The notes beneath the pieces were generated by a model. It saw only the letters and a program-made list of their open reading frames with translations, made no database searches and was not told where the DNA came from. From Limnobaculum parvum (GTDB lineage Bacteria > Pseudomonadota > Gammaproteobacteria > Enterobacterales > Enterobacteriaceae): a DNA stretch of 64,000 nucleotides. The number at the start of each line of letters is the position of its first letter. The stretch's first letter is position 1. A program made the position numbers and the translations under genes. The stretch spans positions 2,142,001 to 2,206,000 of the forward strand of contig NZ_CP029185.2 in assembly GCF_003096015.2 (NCBI RefSeq), written 5' to 3'. Positions 26,963-35,571 of this stretch are shown here, in pieces.

Positions 26963-27727
26963 ATGAAAAAATATCTCTCCGGCATGGTTGCCCTTACCGC
27001 GGTAGCCGTCAGCCCCGCGACTCAGGCTGAATATCTCTGGGGTTTTGCTGATATCGGCATTCACTATCTTGACTGGACATCCCACACCACCCACCGAACA
27101 TCGAATAAGTCCCATAAAGATGACTTTGCCTATCTGGAACTGGAAGGCGGTGCCGGTTTTACTTGGGGTGAAACTTATGGCTTTTTTGACTGGGAAAACC
27201 CTTTCAATGGTCGACACGATAAACCGGGTAGCGAGCAGCGTTATACCTTTAAAAACACTAACCGTATCTATCTTGGGCATACCGGTCTTAACCTCTACGG
27301 CCATGTTTATGGTACCTACGGTTCGCCAAACGGTAGAAACTTCCATGATGTGATGGCCCTTTACGGCTTAGGCTATAACGTTAAGTTGGAGCAGTTCTGG
27401 TTTAAACCCTTTATCGCCAAACGCTACACCGACCAAACCTATTACAGCGGCAATAACGGTTATGTGTTTGGTTGGGTGGCTGGTTATGACTTTAATCTCT
27501 GGAATGAAAAGTTCGCACTGACCAACTGGACAGAATATGAGTTCGACCGTGCGGCTCGCTACGCCGCCGGTAACGGAGGAAAAGAAGGTATCAACGGTGC
27601 TGTTGCCCTCTGGTGGAAACCGAACCCATCCATCACCACTGGAGTTCAATATCGCTATGCGGATAACAAACTGGGGGAAAGCTTCCTGCAGGACGGTGTC
27701 ATTTATTCGATTAAATATAATTTTTAA
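26963..27727 (+). CDS. Tsx/OmpK-type nucleoside-specific outer-membrane channel
   Basis: Outer-membrane beta-barrel of 254 residues. A signal peptide (about 1-22, ending TQA) precedes EYLWGFADIGIHYLDW. Amphipathic strands rich in Tyr/Trp/Gly follow, for example LYGHVYGTYGSPNGRNFHDV and FGWVAGYDFNLWNEKF. The C-terminal strand ends in Phe (YSIKYNF), the signature for BAM assembly. The pattern is that of the Tsx/OmpK channel family. Next to a xap operon it plausibly lets nucleosides cross the outer membrane. The start ATG at 26963 follows GGGAAT. Confidence 0.85.
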   Translation: MKKYLSGMVALTAVAVSPATQAEYLWGFADIGIHYLDWTSHTTHRTSNKSHKDDFAYLELEGGAGFTWGETYGFFDWENPFNGRHDKPGSEQRYTFKNTNRIYLGHTGLNLYGHVYGTYGSPNGRNFHDVMALYGLGYNVKLEQFWFKPFIAKRYTDQTYYSGNNGYVFGWVAGYDFNLWNEKFALTNWTEYEFDRAARYAAGNGGKEGINGAVALWWKPNPSITTGVQYRYADNKLGESFLQDGVIYSIKYNF

Positions 27728-27747
27728 TCGATTTTTAGCTAATACAA

Positions 27748-27775
27748 AGCCTGTGAGATCGAAAATTCACAGGCT
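27748..27775 (+). terminator. Terminator after the Tsx-like gene
   Basis: AGCCTGTGA / TCACAGGCT with a 10-base loop, 20 bases after the stop; the T tract is interrupted. Confidence 0.65.
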
Positions 27776-27983
27776 CGTTCTCTAAAAATTTTTAGCACCA
27801 TATATGATCTTCTGCTCACATCGCCTATTCCGCTCTCCTTTTTGACAAAAAAATGTCGTTTACCTGAAAAGCAGCACGTTATGTGGTGTCATTTCACTTT
27901 TATTTTGAGATGCTTGTAAACCGCTCTAATCACATCATAGAAATAAAAACAACCTACTGATATATAAGTACAAAGGTCATGAT

Positions 27984-29453
27984 ATGAAACAGTTAATGAT
28001 TTCTGATGGATGTTTTCGGTTAAGTGATACCAAAACCCTAACCTTACCGACATTCAGCTTAAATGAAGGCGAAAGCTGGGGATTTGTCGGTTCTAACGGC
28101 AGTGGGAAATCGGTACTGGCCAGAGCATTATCTGATGAGCTAATCCTACTCAACGGTTCCCGTCATAACAATTTTCAACATATTGTTCGCCTGTCATTTG
28201 AACAACTACAAAAAATTATTGAAGAAGAATGGCAGCGCAATAACACCGATCTGTTAAGCGAAGGCGAAGATGACACCGGCCGAACCACCGCCGAAATCAT
28301 TCAATTAGAACATCGCGATGAGGCCCGATGCCGACAGTTGGCCGATATGTTTGGTATCAGCCATCTGCTCAGCCGCCGTTTTAAATATCTCTCTACCGGA
28401 GAGACGCGTAAAACGTTACTGTGTCAGGCGCTTATCTCTTCTCCCGACCTATTAATTTTAGATGAACCATTCGATGGGTTAGATGTGGCCTCGCGTCAAC
28501 AATTAGCCAATTTATTGGCGGAACTCTCCATCAATGGTCTAACGCTGGTACTGGTTCTCAATCGGTTTGATCAAATTCCAGACTTTATTACCCACGTTGG
28601 CGTACTGGCAGATTGCCATCTGACCCGCATTGGCTCTCGTCAGGAGATTCTGTCAGAAGCCCTGATAGCTCAATTGGCCCAAAGCGAACGTATTGCGGGC
28701 ATTTCGTTGCCTCCCCCTGAAGCCACCACCGAACGTACATTTTCTGCCGATACCCCATTGATAACCCTGAATAACTGCCTAATTACCTATAATGACCAAC
28801 CCATTATTAACGGCCTTAACTGGCAGGTTAAGTCGGATGAACACTGGCAAATTGTCGGCCCTAACGGTGCCGGTAAATCGACCTTACTCAGTCTAATTAC
28901 CGGAGATCACCCCCAAGGGTACAGCAATGACTTAACGTTATTTGGTCGCCGTCGAGGCAGTGGAGAAACCATATGGGACATCAAAAAGCATATTGGTTAT
29001 GTCAGCAGCAGCCTGCATCAGGACTATCGCGTTAGCACCAGCGTACGTAATGTGATTCTTTCCGGCTATCTGGATTCTATTGGTATTTATCAGGCGACTT
29101 CCGATACTCAGGAAAAACTCACTCAGCATTGGCTGGATATGTTAGCGCTCAGCCAGCAGGCCGATAGCCCTTTTCACTCTCTATCTTGGGGACAACAGCG
29201 ATTAACCCTGATAGCTAGAGCACTGGTAAAACATCCTACTCTATTGATTCTTGATGAGCCGCTACAGGGGCTCGATCCACTCAACCGTCAACTGGTCAAA
29301 CGTTGGATTGATGTGTTGATGAGTGACGGAAATAGCCAATTGCTATTTGTTTCCCATCATGCAGAAGATGCACCTAAATGTATCACCCATCGTCTGAGCT
29401 TTATTTCTACCGGCAATAGCTATGCTTATGCAATAGAACAGCTACCGGATTGA
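27984..29453 (+). CDS. modF: Double-cassette ATPase ModF
   Basis: Cytoplasmic protein of 489 residues with two fused ABC ATPase cassettes, as in E. coli ModF (490). Cassette 1: Walker A GSNGSGKSV (about 36-44), signature LSTGETRK, LLILDEPFDGLD. Cassette 2: GPNGAGKST (about 291-299), LSWGQQRLTLIARAL, LLILDEPLQGLD. It has no membrane domain; its exact role in molybdenum metabolism is unknown. In E. coli modF lies directly after modE. Here it is separated from modE by the xap/tsx block and must have its own promoter in the 208 bases before it. Confidence 0.92.
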   Translation: MKQLMISDGCFRLSDTKTLTLPTFSLNEGESWGFVGSNGSGKSVLARALSDELILLNGSRHNNFQHIVRLSFEQLQKIIEEEWQRNNTDLLSEGEDDTGRTTAEIIQLEHRDEARCRQLADMFGISHLLSRRFKYLSTGETRKTLLCQALISSPDLLILDEPFDGLDVASRQQLANLLAELSINGLTLVLVLNRFDQIPDFITHVGVLADCHLTRIGSRQEILSEALIAQLAQSERIAGISLPPPEATTERTFSADTPLITLNNCLITYNDQPIINGLNWQVKSDEHWQIVGPNGAGKSTLLSLITGDHPQGYSNDLTLFGRRRGSGETIWDIKKHIGYVSSSLHQDYRVSTSVRNVILSGYLDSIGIYQATSDTQEKLTQHWLDMLALSQQADSPFHSLSWGQQRLTLIARALVKHPTLLILDEPLQGLDPLNRQLVKRWIDVLMSDGNSQLLFVSHHAEDAPKCITHRLSFISTGNSYAYAIEQLPD

Positions 29454-29527
29454 GGAAATTCGTCGACTATACTTACCCAGAGTGACTGAAAAAACATTAT
29501 ATCAGCCAATGAATACAGGGAAATCTT

Positions 29528-30109
29528 ATGTCCAGTGCTTTAATTATCATTGATCTTATTGAAGAGATTGTCGGCGAACACGGGCGCTCTAACAGTAGCC
29601 ATCAGCAAGTTCAGGCACGCCGTCTGATTCCATTAACCAATCAGGCTGTGGCTTTCGCCCGCCGACACCATGTTCCTGTTATCTGGGTGAAGGTCGGTTT
29701 TGCCGATGATTATCACGATATACCACCTTACTCCCCGCTGTTCAATCTGGCGAAAAAAAATGGCGCTCTGCGTCTGAGCGATTCTGGCTGTCAGTGGGTG
29801 AAAGATCTGGATGTACAGCCTGAAGATGAAGTGGTAATCAAAAAAGCGATTTCTGCCTTCGCGGGCAATAATCTTTATGACTGGCTAACCGGTCGGGGAT
29901 ATGACCATATTCTGTTAGGCGGTGTAAGCTCCTTGATGGCTATCCAGAGTACGGCTCGCCAGGCTCACGATCTGGGATTTAAAGTCACGGTGCTGGAAGA
30001 TTTGTGTGCCGCCGCCTCCCCTGAACTCCATCAGCAAAGTATGCAGTCCCTTACGCCATTAGCTGAAATCACCACCAGCATGCAGTGGCAGGAACATAGC
30101 GCTTCATAA
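29528..30109 (+). CDS. Isochorismatase-fold hydrolase, catalytic Cys replaced by Ala
   Basis: Protein of 193 residues with the isochorismatase/cysteine-hydrolase fold. The N-terminal strand ends in the conserved Asp (ALIIIDLIE, Asp 9). The general-base Lys lies in VVIKKAISAF (about 115). The strand bearing the nucleophile reads GGVSSLMAIQSTARQAHDLG, where typical nicotinamidases and carbamoylases have G-V-x-T-x-x-C-V. The Cys is Ala here. True isochorismatases also lack Cys, so a Cys-independent reaction or loss of activity is possible. The substrate is unknown. It begins 74 bases after modF. Confidence 0.85.
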   Translation: MSSALIIIDLIEEIVGEHGRSNSSHQQVQARRLIPLTNQAVAFARRHHVPVIWVKVGFADDYHDIPPYSPLFNLAKKNGALRLSDSGCQWVKDLDVQPEDEVVIKKAISAFAGNNLYDWLTGRGYDHILLGGVSSLMAIQSTARQAHDLGFKVTVLEDLCAAASPELHQQSMQSLTPLAEITTSMQWQEHSAS

Positions 30110-30199
30110 TCAGACTCGCTATGTTTTATCATTTTGATTGCCCCGCGCGGGTTGTGCGGGGTATCTCGTTACCCTCGCTATTCATATTCCCCCTAAAAA

Positions 30200-30213
30200 T
30201 GTAAACGCTTTCA
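30200..30213. promoter_or_regulatory. GalR/GalS-type operator of the gal operon
   Basis: TGTAAACGCTTTCA matches the LacI/GalR-family palindrome TGTAA-N-CG-N-TTNCA seen at E. coli gal operators. It is centred about 90 bases upstream of the galE start. Confidence 0.7.
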
Positions 30214-30293
30214 TTTTTTTATCCCGATCACCTTTTCCCCTATTTTTGTTGTGCTATCATTGCCTCAATTACTTTATATGCGGAGAGAATCTT

Positions 30294-31313
30294 GTGAATG
30301 TTCTGATTACAGGTGGTATCGGTTACATAGGCAGTCATACGTGCGTTCAACTGATTAAGTCTGGGCATACCCCGGTTATTATTGATAACTTATGTAACAG
30401 TAAGGCCAGCGTACTTCAGCGAATTGAACAGCTAACCGGCCACAAGCCAACGTTCTACAACGGTGATGTTCGCGATGCCGCTTTACTGGATAAGATTTTT
30501 GCTGAACATCGCATTGACTCCGTCATCCATTTTGCTGCGCTAAAAGCGGTCGGAGAGTCCGTTAACAAGCCGCTGGAATATTATGATAATAACATTCACG
30601 GCTCACTAACGCTGGTCGATGCCATGCGCCGAGCCGGCGTTAAGAACTTTATTTTTAGCTCATCCGCAACGGTATATGGCGATCAACCAATTACCCCTTA
30701 CGTGGAAACCATGGAAACCCGCCGTCCTTCCAGCCCTTATGGCAACAGCAAATTGATTATCGAACAGTGTCTGGAAGATATCCAAAAAGCGCAGCCGGAC
30801 ATGAGTGTAGCGCTGTTACGTTACTTCAATCCGGTTGGAGCACACTCTTCCGGTTTGATGGGGGAAGATCCACAGGGCATTCCTAATAATCTGATGCCAT
30901 TTATTGCTCAGGTAGCCGTTGGTCGTCGTGAATGTCTCTCTATTTTTGGAAACGATTACCCAACGCCAGATGGCACCTGCGTACGCGATTATATTCACGT
31001 AGTCGACGTAGCCGACGGCCACGTTGCCGCACTGAATAAGGTGACTAATCATCCTGGTACTTATGTCTACAATTTGGGTGCTGGCTTTGGTTACAGTGTG
31101 CTGGATGTCGTGAATGCCTTTAGTAAAGCCTGTGGTAAACCGGTTCCTTATCAGTTCGCTCCCCGCCGTGGTGGCGATCTGGCCAGCTACTGGGCAGACT
31201 CAACCAAAGCAGCAAATGAATTAGGCTGGCAGGTAAAACTGAACCTAGACGACATGTGTGCAGATACCTGGCGTTGGCAATCAATGAATCCACAAGGCTA
31301 TCCCGATGAGTAA
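30294..31313 (+). CDS. galE: UDP-glucose 4-epimerase GalE
   Basis: Short-chain dehydrogenase-type epimerase of the Leloir pathway, interconverting UDP-galactose and UDP-glucose with tightly bound NAD. It shows the NAD loop GGIGYIGSH (about 7-15), the catalytic Ser in FSSSATVYG (about 121-129), the Tyr-x3-Lys pair in SPYGNSK (about 148) and LRYFNPVGAH. The start is a GTG at 30294 (VNVLITGG) with GGAGA upstream. The frame is open 52 codons upstream, but without homology. First gene of galETKM; overlaps galT by 8 bases. Confidence 0.96.
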   Translation: MNVLITGGIGYIGSHTCVQLIKSGHTPVIIDNLCNSKASVLQRIEQLTGHKPTFYNGDVRDAALLDKIFAEHRIDSVIHFAALKAVGESVNKPLEYYDNNIHGSLTLVDAMRRAGVKNFIFSSSATVYGDQPITPYVETMETRRPSSPYGNSKLIIEQCLEDIQKAQPDMSVALLRYFNPVGAHSSGLMGEDPQGIPNNLMPFIAQVAVGRRECLSIFGNDYPTPDGTCVRDYIHVVDVADGHVAALNKVTNHPGTYVYNLGAGFGYSVLDVVNAFSKACGKPVPYQFAPRRGGDLASYWADSTKAANELGWQVKLNLDDMCADTWRWQSMNPQGYPDE

Positions 31314-32376
31314 CACTAACTCTGCTGGTTTTAATCCTGTTGATCATCCACATCGTCGGTTTAATCCACTAACTGGGCAGTGGATTCTGGTCTCTCCCCA
31401 TCGGGCTAAACGCCCGTGGCAGGGGCAACAAGAATCGGTAGACCATACCCGTCAACCGACCCACGATCCGGACTGTTTTTTATGTGCTGGTAACACGCGG
31501 GTAACCGGAGATATTAATCCCGATTACCGTGGAACCTATGTGTTCACCAATGACTTTGCCGCGCTGATGCCGGATACCCCTGACGCAGAACAATCTACTG
31601 ACCCGCTAATGCGCTGCCAAAGCGCACGCGGAACCAGTCGAGTAATCTGTTTCTCGCCTGACCACAGCAAAAGCCTACCGGAGTTATCCCTTCCCGCTTT
31701 AGAAGAGATTATCCGTACTTGGCAACAGCAGTTGGACGATCTGGGAAAAAGCTATCCTTGGGTGCAAATTTTTGAGAATAAAGGCGCGGCTATGGGGTGC
31801 TCTAATCCCCATCCTCATGGACAAATATGGGCTAACAGCTTTCTACCCAACGAGGCCGAACGCGAAGATCGCCTGCAGCGCGAATATTTTGAACAGCAAC
31901 ACTCACCCATGTTGGTGGATTATGTCACGCGGGAAATAGCCGACGGTAGCCGTACCGTTGTAGAAACTGAACACTGGCTGGCAGTCGTTCCTTACTGGGC
32001 TGCCTGGCCTTTTGAAACCCTGCTGTTACCGAAAGTTCATGCTCGCCATCTGGGCGAGCTAAACGCTGAACAGCGTCAGGATCTGGCTCTGGCGCTGAAA
32101 AAACTCACCAGCCGTTACGACAATCTGTTTCAGTGCTCCTTCCCTTACTCTATGGGTTGGCACGGTGCGCCGTTTAACGGACAAGATAACTTGCACTGGC
32201 AATTACATGCTCACTTCTACCCACCGTTGTTGCGTTCTGCGACGGTCCGTAAATTTATGGTGGGTTATGAAATGATGGCAGAGTCACAGCGAGACCTCAC
32301 CGCAGAGCAGGCAGCAGAACGCCTGAGAGCAGTAAGTGATGTGCATTACAATGAATCAGGAGTGCCAAATGAGTGA
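31306..32376 (+). CDS. galT: Galactose-1-phosphate uridylyltransferase GalT
   Basis: Transfers UMP between UDP-glucose and galactose-1-phosphate, second enzyme of the Leloir pathway, 356 residues. Zinc ligands CFLCAG (about 52-57), active-site NPHPHGQIW (nucleophilic His, about 168-176) and GWHGAPFNG (about 284) are all present. Its ATG overlaps the galE end and its stop overlaps galK, so the three genes are translationally coupled. Confidence 0.96.
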   Translation: MSNTNSAGFNPVDHPHRRFNPLTGQWILVSPHRAKRPWQGQQESVDHTRQPTHDPDCFLCAGNTRVTGDINPDYRGTYVFTNDFAALMPDTPDAEQSTDPLMRCQSARGTSRVICFSPDHSKSLPELSLPALEEIIRTWQQQLDDLGKSYPWVQIFENKGAAMGCSNPHPHGQIWANSFLPNEAEREDRLQREYFEQQHSPMLVDYVTREIADGSRTVVETEHWLAVVPYWAAWPFETLLLPKVHARHLGELNAEQRQDLALALKKLTSRYDNLFQCSFPYSMGWHGAPFNGQDNLHWQLHAHFYPPLLRSATVRKFMVGYEMMAESQRDLTAEQAAERLRAVSDVHYNESGVPNE

Positions 32377-33520
32377 TTTAAAGCAAAAGACCCAAGCTAT
32401 TTTTCAACAACAGTTTGGCTATGTCCCTGAAGCCACCATTCAAGCCCCGGGAAGAGTCAACCTAATCGGTGAACATACCGATTACAACGACGGCTTTGTT
32501 CTGCCTTGCGCCATCGATTACCAGACGATCATTAGCTGCGCTAAACGCGATGATAATCAGGTACGAGTGATTGCCGCTGACTACCACAGCCAACAGGATA
32601 GCTTCACGCTTGGTGAGGATATTGCCTCTCATCCTGAATATATGTGGGCTAACTATATTCGCGGCGTGATTCTATTTTTACAACAGCGCGCACCGGGATT
32701 TGGCGGTGCCGATTTGGTGATTAGCGGTAACGTACCTCAGGGTGCCGGTTTAAGCTCCTCCGCCTCACTGGAAGTTGCCGTTGGTAAAGCTTTTCAGGTG
32801 CTGTATCAGTTACCGCTGGACGGTGTAGCGCTGGCCCTGAACGGACAACAGGCTGAGAATCAGTTTGTGGGTTGTAACTGCGGCATTATGGATCAGCTAA
32901 TCTCTTCACTTGGCAAAAAAGATCATGCTCTGCTGATTGACTGCCGTAGTCTTAACACCAAAGCCGTCTCGATGCCTGAAGACATGGCGGTGATTATTAT
33001 CAACTCCAACGTGAAACGTGGGCTGGTTGACAGCGAATACAACACCCGCCGTAAACAGTGCGAATCGGCAGCTGACTTTTTTAACGTGACGGCACTGCGT
33101 GATGTCACTATTGAACAATTGAATGCGGCTAAAGCAAATCTGGATCCGTTGGTCTTTAAACGGGCTCGCCACGTCATCACTGAGAATACCCGCACACTGG
33201 CTGCGGCTGACGCGTTGGCTGAGGGTAATCTATCTGAACTGGGTCGTTTGATGGCTGAATCGCATATTTCGATGCGTGATGATTTCGAAATTACCGTCCC
33301 TGCCATTGACGCTCTGGTTGAAATTATTAAACCGGTTATTGGCAATCGAGGTGGCGTACGTATGACCGGTGGAGGCTTCGGTGGCTGTATTGTGGCGCTG
33401 GCACCTCAGGCACTGGTGGATGAGATTCGTCAGGCGGTTCATCAACAATATCATCAGCAAACCGGAATGAAAGAAGTGTTCTATCTTTGCCGAGCATCAG
33501 AAGGGGCGGGAACATGCTAG
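32369..33520 (+). CDS. galK: Galactokinase GalK
   Basis: GHMP kinase that phosphorylates galactose at C1, 383 residues. It has the galactokinase signature GRVNLIGEHTDYNDGFVLP (about 27-45), the ATP loop GNVPQGAGLSSSASLEVA (about 120-137), and the C-terminal RMTGGGFGGCIVAL (about 330). The start ATG at 32369 is preceded by AGGAG and overlaps the end of galT by 8 bases. Confidence 0.97.
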   Translation: MSDLKQKTQAIFQQQFGYVPEATIQAPGRVNLIGEHTDYNDGFVLPCAIDYQTIISCAKRDDNQVRVIAADYHSQQDSFTLGEDIASHPEYMWANYIRGVILFLQQRAPGFGGADLVISGNVPQGAGLSSSASLEVAVGKAFQVLYQLPLDGVALALNGQQAENQFVGCNCGIMDQLISSLGKKDHALLIDCRSLNTKAVSMPEDMAVIIINSNVKRGLVDSEYNTRRKQCESAADFFNVTALRDVTIEQLNAAKANLDPLVFKRARHVITENTRTLAAADALAEGNLSELGRLMAESHISMRDDFEITVPAIDALVEIIKPVIGNRGGVRMTGGGFGGCIVALAPQALVDEIRQAVHQQYHQQTGMKEVFYLCRASEGAGTC

Positions 33521-34557
33521 AAACCACCGCAGCGCTGGCCCCAGATGGTCAGCCATTCCATGTTATTACTTTAACTAACTCGTCAGGCACTCAGGCCCAA
33601 ATGATGGATTGGGGAGCAACCTGGCTTTCTTTACGCATGCCAATGCGTGATGGTTCTGTACGCGAACTGCTGTTGGGTTGCAGTAAACCAGAAGATTACC
33701 TGCATCAAAGCGCCTATCTGGGCGCGACCGTTGGGCGTTACGCCAACCGGATCGCTAACGCCCGTTTGAACCGTCATGGCATCGCGACTGAACTAGTGCC
33801 TAATCAGGGTGCTCATCAGTTGCACGGTGGTGCCAACAGTTTTGACCAGCGCCGCTGGACCATTGAAAGCCAGAGCGATCAATCAGTAACCTTTAAGATC
33901 TACTCGGCCGATGGCGACAATGGCTATCCAGGAAACCTTAGCGCAGAAGTCACCTATATCCTGACGGAAACCAATCGCATTGAGATTAGCTATCTGGCTA
34001 GTGTCGACCGCGATTGTCCAATCAACCTAACCAATCATGCCTATTTCAATCTGGATGGTAAAAATCAGGACAGCCGCCAGCATCAACTGCAAATCAATGC
34101 CGACGACTTTCTGCCCGTCGATAGCGAAGGGATCCCCGATGCGGGCCTGACTCAGGTTAATGGTTTAAGTATGGATTTCCGTCAGCCTAAAACCCTGATG
34201 CAAGATTTCCTGACCGATGAATACCAGCGTAAGGTTAGCGGTTATGACCATGCTTACCTGCTGTCACCCGAGTGCCGCAGCGGAGAGCACGCAGCGGCAC
34301 TGCTCTGGTCTGCAGATAATAAGGTGAGAATGAGCGTATTTACCACTAAACCTGCGCTTCAGTTGTATAGCGGTAATTTTTTGCAGGGTACGCCATCCCG
34401 CGATGGTAAAACCTATGACAGCTTTGCTGGTATCGCGCTGGAAAGTGAGTTTTTGCCAGACAGCCCTAATCACCCCGAGTGGTCACAGCCTGACTGCTGG
34501 TTCGCGCCACAGCAAATCTATCGCTCTTCAACGGTCTATCAATTTGATTTAGTTTAA
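33514..34557 (+). CDS. galM: Galactose mutarotase (aldose 1-epimerase) GalM
   Basis: Interconverts alpha and beta anomers of galactose before GalK, 347 residues. It shows the family segments GATVGRYANRIANARL (about 72-87), HQLHGG with the catalytic His (about 108), NLTNHAYFNL (second His, about 176), DHAYLLS and FAGIALESEFLPDSPNHPEW with the catalytic Glu (about 310). It overlaps galK by 7 bases, has GGGGCGGG as ribosome-binding site, and is last in the operon. Confidence 0.95.
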   Translation: MLETTAALAPDGQPFHVITLTNSSGTQAQMMDWGATWLSLRMPMRDGSVRELLLGCSKPEDYLHQSAYLGATVGRYANRIANARLNRHGIATELVPNQGAHQLHGGANSFDQRRWTIESQSDQSVTFKIYSADGDNGYPGNLSAEVTYILTETNRIEISYLASVDRDCPINLTNHAYFNLDGKNQDSRQHQLQINADDFLPVDSEGIPDAGLTQVNGLSMDFRQPKTLMQDFLTDEYQRKVSGYDHAYLLSPECRSGEHAAALLWSADNKVRMSVFTTKPALQLYSGNFLQGTPSRDGKTYDSFAGIALESEFLPDSPNHPEWSQPDCWFAPQQIYRSSTVYQFDLV

Positions 34558-34585
34558 CTATCAATATTGTTAAACGTCTGGTTCC

Positions 34586-34618
34586 AAGCCCGAAACGCCT
34601 GTCATTTCGGGCTTTTTA
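34586..34618 (+). terminator. Terminator of the gal operon
   Basis: AAGCCCGAAA / TTTCGGGCTT with a 9-base loop followed by TTT, about 30 bases past galM. Confidence 0.88.
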
Positions 34619-34703
34619 CTCCGCCCATCCGCTCCGTTATGAATAACTTCATCTATCATTAACTCATGCCCTTCTATTTGAATTTATTTCAATAAGAGTA
34701 TAG

Positions 34704-34718
34704 TGATAATCATTATCA
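34704..34718. promoter_or_regulatory. Fur box upstream of gpmA
   Basis: TGATAATCATTATCA is a perfect 7-1-7 palindrome matching the core Fur recognition sequence, 31-45 bases before the gpmA start. gpmA has been reported as Fur-regulated in E. coli. Confidence 0.8.
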
Positions 34719-34748
34719 TTTGATGAATTATGTGTAAAGGAGATAACA

Positions 34749-35501
34749 ATGGCTGTAACAAAACTAGTTCTTGTCAGACATGGTGAAAGCGAGTGGAATA
34801 AAGAGAACCGTTTTACCGGTTGGACTGACGTAGAACTGTCCGATAAAGGCAGAGCCGAAGCGGCTCAGGCCGGTGAACTGTTAAAAGCGGAAGGTTTTTC
34901 CTTTGATTTTGCTTATACTTCCGTGCTGAAAAGAGCGATTCATACGTTGTGGAGTATTCTGGATAAAATGGATGCCCAATGGTTACCGGTTGAAAAATCT
35001 TGGAAACTGAATGAACGTCACTATGGCGCACTTCAAGGGCTAAACAAAGCAGAAACCGCACAAAAATATGGTGATGAACAGGTTAAGCTTTGGCGTCGTG
35101 GTTTTGCCATTACACCTCCAGAACTAACCAAAGAAGATGAGCGTTATCCTGGTCACGACCCACGCTATGCCAAACTAAAACCAGCCGAACTGCCCGTAAC
35201 CGAAAGTCTGGCAACCACTATCGAGCGGGTAATCCCTTACTGGAGTGATGTTATCAAACCACGGATTGCCAGCGGAGAGCGCGTGATTATTGCTGCTCAC
35301 GGTAATTCTATTCGTGCTCTGGTGAAGTATCTGGATAATATGACCGAGGATGAAATTCTGGAACTCAATATTCCCACTGGCGTACCGTTGGTGTATGAAT
35401 TTGATGAGAATATGAATCCGATTAAACACTACTATCTTGGTGATGCTGATGAAATAGCCGCCAAGGCTGCGGCGGTAGCTAATCAGGGCAAAGCGAAGTA
35501 A
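34749..35501 (+). CDS. gpmA: 2,3-bisphosphoglycerate-dependent phosphoglycerate mutase GpmA
   Basis: Glycolytic enzyme interconverting 3- and 2-phosphoglycerate through a phosphohistidine, 250 residues. It shows the signature LVRHGESEWNKENRFTGW (phosphohistidine in RHG, residue about 11), RHYGALQGLNKAE, RRGF and the second His in AAHGNSIRALVKYL (about 184). A Fur box precedes it. It lies between galM and aroG as in E. coli. Confidence 0.97.
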   Translation: MAVTKLVLVRHGESEWNKENRFTGWTDVELSDKGRAEAAQAGELLKAEGFSFDFAYTSVLKRAIHTLWSILDKMDAQWLPVEKSWKLNERHYGALQGLNKAETAQKYGDEQVKLWRRGFAITPPELTKEDERYPGHDPRYAKLKPAELPVTESLATTIERVIPYWSDVIKPRIASGERVIIAAHGNSIRALVKYLDNMTEDEILELNIPTGVPLVYEFDENMNPIKHYYLGDADEIAAKAAAVANQGKAK

Positions 35502-35514
35502 ATATACGCTAAAT

Positions 35515-35553
35515 ATAATAAAACGGGGGAGCCTTGGCTCCCCCGTTTTATTA
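35515..35553. terminator. Bidirectional terminator between gpmA and aroG
   Basis: Long perfect stem (ATAATAAAACGGGGGAGCC against its complement) with a tiny loop and A/T-rich ends. It serves both convergent genes. Confidence 0.9.
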
Positions 35554-35571
35554 TATTTCAGGCATTGTCCA

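Noticed and set aside
30141..30161. CCCCGC / GCGGGG hairpin after the isochorismatase-like gene, considered as a CRISPR-like repeat or terminator
   Set aside because: It lacks the flanking GTT and ATAAACC parts of a repeat and has a poor T tract; at most a weak terminator.
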